A stretch of 18,177 bases of DNA from Deltaproteobacteria bacterium (GTDB taxonomy: Bacteria > Desulfobacterota_E > Deferrimicrobia > Deferrimicrobiales > Deferrimicrobiaceae): positions 1 through 18,177 of the forward strand of contig JAMDCN010000079.1 in the NCBI GenBank assembly GCA_023489025.1, written 5' to 3'. This document shows positions 15,335-18,177 of the stretch, piece after piece (positions within the stretch are counted from its first letter, which is position 1; the number at the start of each line of letters is the position of its first letter). A program made the translations under genes and the position numbers. The notes below the pieces were generated by a model. It saw nothing but the letters and a program-made list of their open reading frames with translations, did not search any database and was not told the origin of the DNA.

Positions 15335-17743
15335 GTGAAGATCCTTTACTCGTGGCTCCGGGAGTTTCTCCCGACGCGGCTTTCGCCGGCCGAGATCGAG
15401 TCGGCCCTGACGATGGCGGGGATCGAGGTCTCTTCGTGCCGGTTCCTCGGGGCCGGGCTCGAGGACGTCGTCGTCGCGCGGATCCTCGACATGGAGCCCC
15501 ATCCGAACGCGGACAAGCTCTCCCTGTGCCGGGTCACGGACGGGGGGCGGGAGTACCGGATCGTCTGCGGCGCGCGGAACATGAAGAGCGGCGACGTCGT
15601 CGCGCTCTCCCGGGTCGGGGCGAAGCTTCCCAACGGAATGGAGATCAGGAAGGCGAAGATCCGGGGCGAGGTCTCCGAGGGGATGCTCTGCTCGGAAGCG
15701 GAGCTCCGCCTGTCGGAGGAGTCGGCCGGGATCATGATCCTTTCGCCGGACTCCCGGATCGGCGGTCCGCTCGCCGACGCCCTCGGGCTCAACGACTGGC
15801 TCCTGGAGATCGAGATCACCCCGAACCGGGGCGACTGCTTGAGCGTGCTGGGCGTTGCCCGGGAGGTCGCCGCGATCACGGGCGAGGCGGTGACGCTCCC
15901 GGACGTCGGCTTCGAGGAGACCGGCCCGGATATCCGATCGCTCGCTGCGGTCGGCGTGACGGACTCCGACCTGTGCCCCCGGTATTCCGCGCTCGTCATC
16001 ACCGGGGTGACGATCGCGCCGTCCCCCGGGTGGATGCGGCGGCGCCTCGCCCATTGCGGGATCCGTCCGATCAACAACATCGTCGACATCACGAACTACC
16101 TCCTCCTCGAGCTCGGCCAGCCGATGCATGCCTTCGACCTGGATCGGCTGAGGGGCCGGACGATCGACGTGCGGCGGTCGGGGGCGGAGCGGCGGTTCCG
16201 GACGCTGGACGGGATTGAGCGGGCGATCGCGCCCGACATGCTCCTTATCCGGGACGCCGAGGGGCCGGTCGCCGTGGCGGGGGTGATGGGCGGGGAGAAC
16301 ACCGAGGTCCTCCCCGAGACGCGCCGCGTCCTGTTCGAGAGCGCCCACTTCTTGCCGGCTTCGATCCGGCGGACCTCCCGGCGGCTGGGGCTGTCGAGCG
16401 AATCGTCCTACCGGTTCGAGCGGGGCGTGGACCCGGCGGGAACGATGTACGCCGCGCGCCGGGCCGTGTCGCTGCTCGCGGGATCCGCGGAGTTCTCGGC
16501 GGCGAAGGGATCGATCGATGTCGGGGGGGCGCAGGACTTCCGGAGGACGATCCCGTTCCGTCCCGAACGGGCGTCGCGGATCGTCGGCTGTTCTTATGGA
16601 AAGGACGTGTGCCGGGCGATCTTCTCGCGGTTGGGATTCGCGTCACGGGATGCGGGGGACGGGACGCTCGCCGTGACCGTGCCGGCGCACCGGTTCGACA
16701 TCGAACGGGACATCGATCTCGTCGAGGAGGTCGCGCGGCTCGCCGGCTACGATGCGATCCCGGCGACCTATCCGCATTCGGGTGCGCCGGACTTCTCGGC
16801 CGACGACCGGTTCGCGGAAGCGCAGGAGCGCGCCGCCGAGTTCCTGAGGGTCCATGGCTTCTCCCAGGCGATCAACCTGTCGTTCGTCTCCGAGAAGGAG
16901 TGGACGAAATACGGGACCTTCCTCGGGTTCGACCCCTCCGACGTCATGCGGATCAAGAACCCGATTTCCGACGACACCACGATCATGCGTCCCCATCTGC
17001 TGATGGGGCTTCTCCACAACGTCGAATCGAACGTCCGTCGCTTTATCGACGAGACGCGGCTTTTCGAGATCGGGAAGGCATTCGGACGGCGGTTCGAGCC
17101 GCGGCATTTCGAGGAGCCGCGCCTCGCGTTCGTCGCCTGCGGGAGCCGGATTCCGGAAACCTGGTCCGGGGGAGAGGTCGCCGTCGACTTCTACGACGTC
17201 AAGGGCGTCGCCGAAGCGCTCCTCCGGGACCTGGGCGCGCGACCGATCCACTTCGTCCCGACCTCGTCACGGCCGTTCCTGGCGGAGGGGAAGGCCGCGG
17301 ACATCCTGCGGGACGGAGCGGTCGTCGGGTGGGCGGGTGCCGTCCGCCGGGAACTCCTGGACGGGCTCGACATTCCCGGGACGGCATTCTACTGCGAGAT
17401 CCGCATCCAGGATGCGCTTCGCGCCGCGACGGCCCCCGTGAGGTACCGCGAGATTCCGAAATTTCCCCCCGTTTCGCGGGACTATTCATGCGTGTTCCCG
17501 GACGCCGTGCCCGTGGGGGACGTCCTGTCGACGATCCGGGCCGTTTCCCCCGAGATCGAGTTCGCCTCGGTCTTCGACGTTTTTACGGGGGAAAAGATTG
17601 GAGAAGGGCAGAAAAGTGTTGCATTCCGGGTCCGCTTCCAGGCCCCCGATAGAACCTTGACGGATGCCGAGGTTAATAGTATACATACTAAGATTTTAAA
17701 ATTATTGGAGAATCGGTTCGGCGGACAAATCCGCTCCAAGTGA
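15335..17743 (+). CDS. pheT: Phenylalanine--tRNA ligase beta subunit
   Basis: An 802-residue non-catalytic beta subunit with the editing site and tRNA-binding modules. The order is: B1 start (ILYSWLREFL); an EMAP-type OB domain (VVVARILDMEPHPNADKLSL, then GMLCSEAEL); the B3/B4 editing region with INNIVDITNY and GQPMHAFD; B5 (VTVPAHRFDIERDIDLVEEVARLAGYD); a synthetase-like core; and a C-terminal ferredoxin-fold anticodon-binding domain (FPPVSRDYSCVF through DRTLTDAEVN). Length is normal. The GTG start has AAAGGG about 7 nt upstream. The last roughly 15 codons switch to AT-rich codons (AAT AGT ATA CAT ACT, ATT TTA AAA TTA TTG) unlike the rest of the gene, which points to an overlapping regulatory signal for ihfA. 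Confidence 0.98.
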   Translation: MKILYSWLREFLPTRLSPAEIESALTMAGIEVSSCRFLGAGLEDVVVARILDMEPHPNADKLSLCRVTDGGREYRIVCGARNMKSGDVVALSRVGAKLPNGMEIRKAKIRGEVSEGMLCSEAELRLSEESAGIMILSPDSRIGGPLADALGLNDWLLEIEITPNRGDCLSVLGVAREVAAITGEAVTLPDVGFEETGPDIRSLAAVGVTDSDLCPRYSALVITGVTIAPSPGWMRRRLAHCGIRPINNIVDITNYLLLELGQPMHAFDLDRLRGRTIDVRRSGAERRFRTLDGIERAIAPDMLLIRDAEGPVAVAGVMGGENTEVLPETRRVLFESAHFLPASIRRTSRRLGLSSESSYRFERGVDPAGTMYAARRAVSLLAGSAEFSAAKGSIDVGGAQDFRRTIPFRPERASRIVGCSYGKDVCRAIFSRLGFASRDAGDGTLAVTVPAHRFDIERDIDLVEEVARLAGYDAIPATYPHSGAPDFSADDRFAEAQERAAEFLRVHGFSQAINLSFVSEKEWTKYGTFLGFDPSDVMRIKNPISDDTTIMRPHLLMGLLHNVESNVRRFIDETRLFEIGKAFGRRFEPRHFEEPRLAFVACGSRIPETWSGGEVAVDFYDVKGVAEALLRDLGARPIHFVPTSSRPFLAEGKAADILRDGAVVGWAGAVRRELLDGLDIPGTAFYCEIRIQDALRAATAPVRYREIPKFPPVSRDYSCVFPDAVPVGDVLSTIRAVSPEIEFASVFDVFTGEKIGEGQKSVAFRVRFQAPDRTLTDAEVNSIHTKILKLLENRFGGQIRSK
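17657..17690 (+). promoter_or_regulatory. Putative internal promoter and palindromic operator for ihfA
   Basis: TTGACG (17657-17662; 5 of 6 matches to the -35 consensus) and TATACA (17680-17685; 4 of 6 matches to TATAAT) are separated by exactly 17 nt within the 3' end of pheT. A 6-bp inverted repeat with a 2-nt spacer, TAGTAT-AC-ATACTA (17677-17690), covers the -10. The site would start transcription about 75-80 nt upstream of ihfA. A further AT-rich stretch with TTTTAAAA follows. In E. coli ihfA (himA) also has its own regulated promoter inside pheT. Confidence 0.6.
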
Positions 17744-17768
17744 AGCGGAAGCCGGGATCGGAGGCGAC

Positions 17769-18053
17769 ATGACCAAGGCGGACCTTGTGGAGATCGTCTA
17801 CGAGAAAATCGGCTTGTCCAAGAAGGAATCACAGGACATCATCGAGGCGATCTTCGAAACGATCAAGTCGAATCTCCGCAACGGAGAAAAGATCAAGATT
17901 TCCGGCTTCGGGAACTTCGTCCTCCGGGACAAGCGGCCCCGCAAGGGGCGCAATCCGCAGACGGGGGACGACATCCAGATCTCCGCGCGGCGCGTCCTGA
18001 CCTTTCGCCCAAGCCAGATCCTGAAGACTTACATCAACGAATCGGGGAGCTAG
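17769..18053 (+). CDS. ihfA: Integration host factor alpha subunit
   Basis: A 94-residue HU/IHF-family DNA-bending protein. The N-terminal helix pair (MTKADLVEIVYEKIGLSKKES) and the dimer core lead to GFGNFVLRDKRPRKGRNPQTGD, the beta arm with the DNA-intercalating Pro after GRN. The protein ends with ARRVLTFRPSQILK. Position right after pheT and the sequence between the arms favour IHF alpha over HU or IHF beta. The start ATG has GGAGG 4 nt upstream. No clear terminator follows. The usual next gene in many relatives, a MerR-type regulator, is replaced here by a probable insertion sequence. Because IHF alpha works with IHF beta, the partner must be encoded elsewhere. Confidence 0.95.
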   Translation: MTKADLVEIVYEKIGLSKKESQDIIEAIFETIKSNLRNGEKIKISGFGNFVLRDKRPRKGRNPQTGDDIQISARRVLTFRPSQILKTYINESGS

Positions 18054-18063
18054 ACAATATGAC

Positions 18064-18141
18064 TGACCGGCCCTGCTTGCGATAACGTGGGTTTTGCCGT
18101 CCGGAGAGATGGCATACCACAACGCAAAGGAGGACCGGTCA
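18064..18141 (+). ncRNA. Structured leader: nested long hairpin before the transposase start
   Basis: Four arm pairs are nested round a common centre near 18103: TGACCGG (18064-18070) with CCGGTCA (18135-18141); TTGCG (18077-18081) with CGCAA (18123-18127); GTGG (18087-18090) with CCAC (18117-18120); and TGCC (18095-18098) with GGCA (18111-18114). Between them are internal loops and a 12-nt apical loop. As RNA this would be a 78-nt hairpin that buries the Shine-Dalgarno sequence and the A of the start codon. It may be part of an IS110 bridge-RNA-type noncoding end, a translation brake, or both. The RNA itself is inferred. Confidence 0.4.
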
Positions 18142-18177
18142 TGAACAGGTTATTCGCTGCCATGGACGTTCACAAGG
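18141..18177 (+). CDS. Transposase, IS110-family-like, 3'-partial (first 12 codons)
   Basis: Reads MNRLFAAMDVHK before the window ends. A near-ideal AAAGGAGG (18126-18133) sits 7 nt before the ATG. IS110-family recombinases typically open with a short hydrophobic strand ending in (G/A)xDVxK or DVHK, the Asp being the first of the RuvC-like DEDD catalytic set. The match is good but only 12 residues long, so another RuvC-fold protein cannot be ruled out. It lies right after ihfA on the same strand, so it could also be reached by read-through from that operon. Confidence 0.6.
   Translation, partial: MNRLFAAMDVHK

Larger units (their letters stand above)
18054..18177 (+). mobile_element. Left end of a probable IS110-family insertion sequence (partial)
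   Basis: The stretch after the ihfA stop holds an 87-nt untranslated leader with nested inverted repeats and then the first codons of a transposase-like gene. The left boundary cannot be fixed from this window. No terminal repeat or target duplication can be judged because the element runs off the edge. Confidence 0.45.

Noticed and set aside
17672..17720. IHF binding site in the AT-rich island
   Set aside because: The core consensus WATCAAnnnnTTR is not present on either strand by eye, so direct autoregulation by IHF is not supported by a recognisable site.
1..18177. CRISPR arrays, toxin-antitoxin pairs, phage genes
   Set aside because: No repeated spacer pattern, no short overlapping toxin/antitoxin-like gene pair and no phage structural motifs were seen. 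Apart from the right edge the window is core housekeeping DNA.

Overview
The window is a dense, GC-rich (about two thirds G+C by eye) bacterial core-genome segment in which every supported gene is on the + strand. Gene content and order (ppx/gppA-guaB-guaA-dnaE; then thrS-infC-rpmI-rplT-pheS-pheT-ihfA) point to a high-GC proteobacterium of the former Deltaproteobacteria (Desulfobacterota or Geobacter-like). This is inferred from synteny and protein motifs only, and no finer placement can be supported.

Region 1 (1-10961) is a tightly packed cluster in which almost every stop overlaps or nearly touches the next start. It holds the C-terminal part of a YihY/UPF0761 membrane protein (cut by the window edge), a short Ppx/GppA phosphatase, IMP dehydrogenase (guaB), GMP synthase (guaA), the replicative DNA polymerase III alpha subunit (dnaE), the ribosome-associated GTPase HflX, a CDP-alcohol phosphatidyltransferase (PgsA-like) and a PDZ/radical-SAM-like/DUF512 protein. 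guaB and guaA carry out the two steps IMP to XMP to GMP, and the Ppx/GppA family acts on polyphosphate or pppGpp, so the front of the cluster has a guanine-nucleotide theme. The dnaE gene has an in-frame TAA at codon 306 with no frame change on either side.

Region 2 (10962-18053) begins with a promoter-like site and tRNA-Val(GAC). It continues with the classical translation cluster: thrS, infC, rpmI, rplT, pheS, pheT and the IHF alpha gene ihfA. infC has no ATG/GTG/TTG start. A near-ideal Shine-Dalgarno sequence sits 5 nt before an ATA codon, in line with the non-canonical infC starts known from other bacteria. The last roughly 40 nt of pheT are abruptly AT-rich and contain a promoter-like TTGACG-17-TATACA pair plus a palindrome over the -10, a candidate private promoter and operator for ihfA.

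Region 3 (18054-18177) holds the first 12 codons of what looks like an IS110-family transposase (DEDD recombinase), preceded by a nested set of inverted repeats (18064-18141) that could fold into one long RNA hairpin covering its ribosome-binding site. The element runs off the window, so family, group and boundaries are provisional.

The window is mainly housekeeping. The points worth following up are the dnaE stop, the AUA start and tail of infC, the embedded promoter/operator before ihfA, the structured leader of the partial IS element, and the pairing of DUF512 with a GTPase and a phospholipid enzyme.
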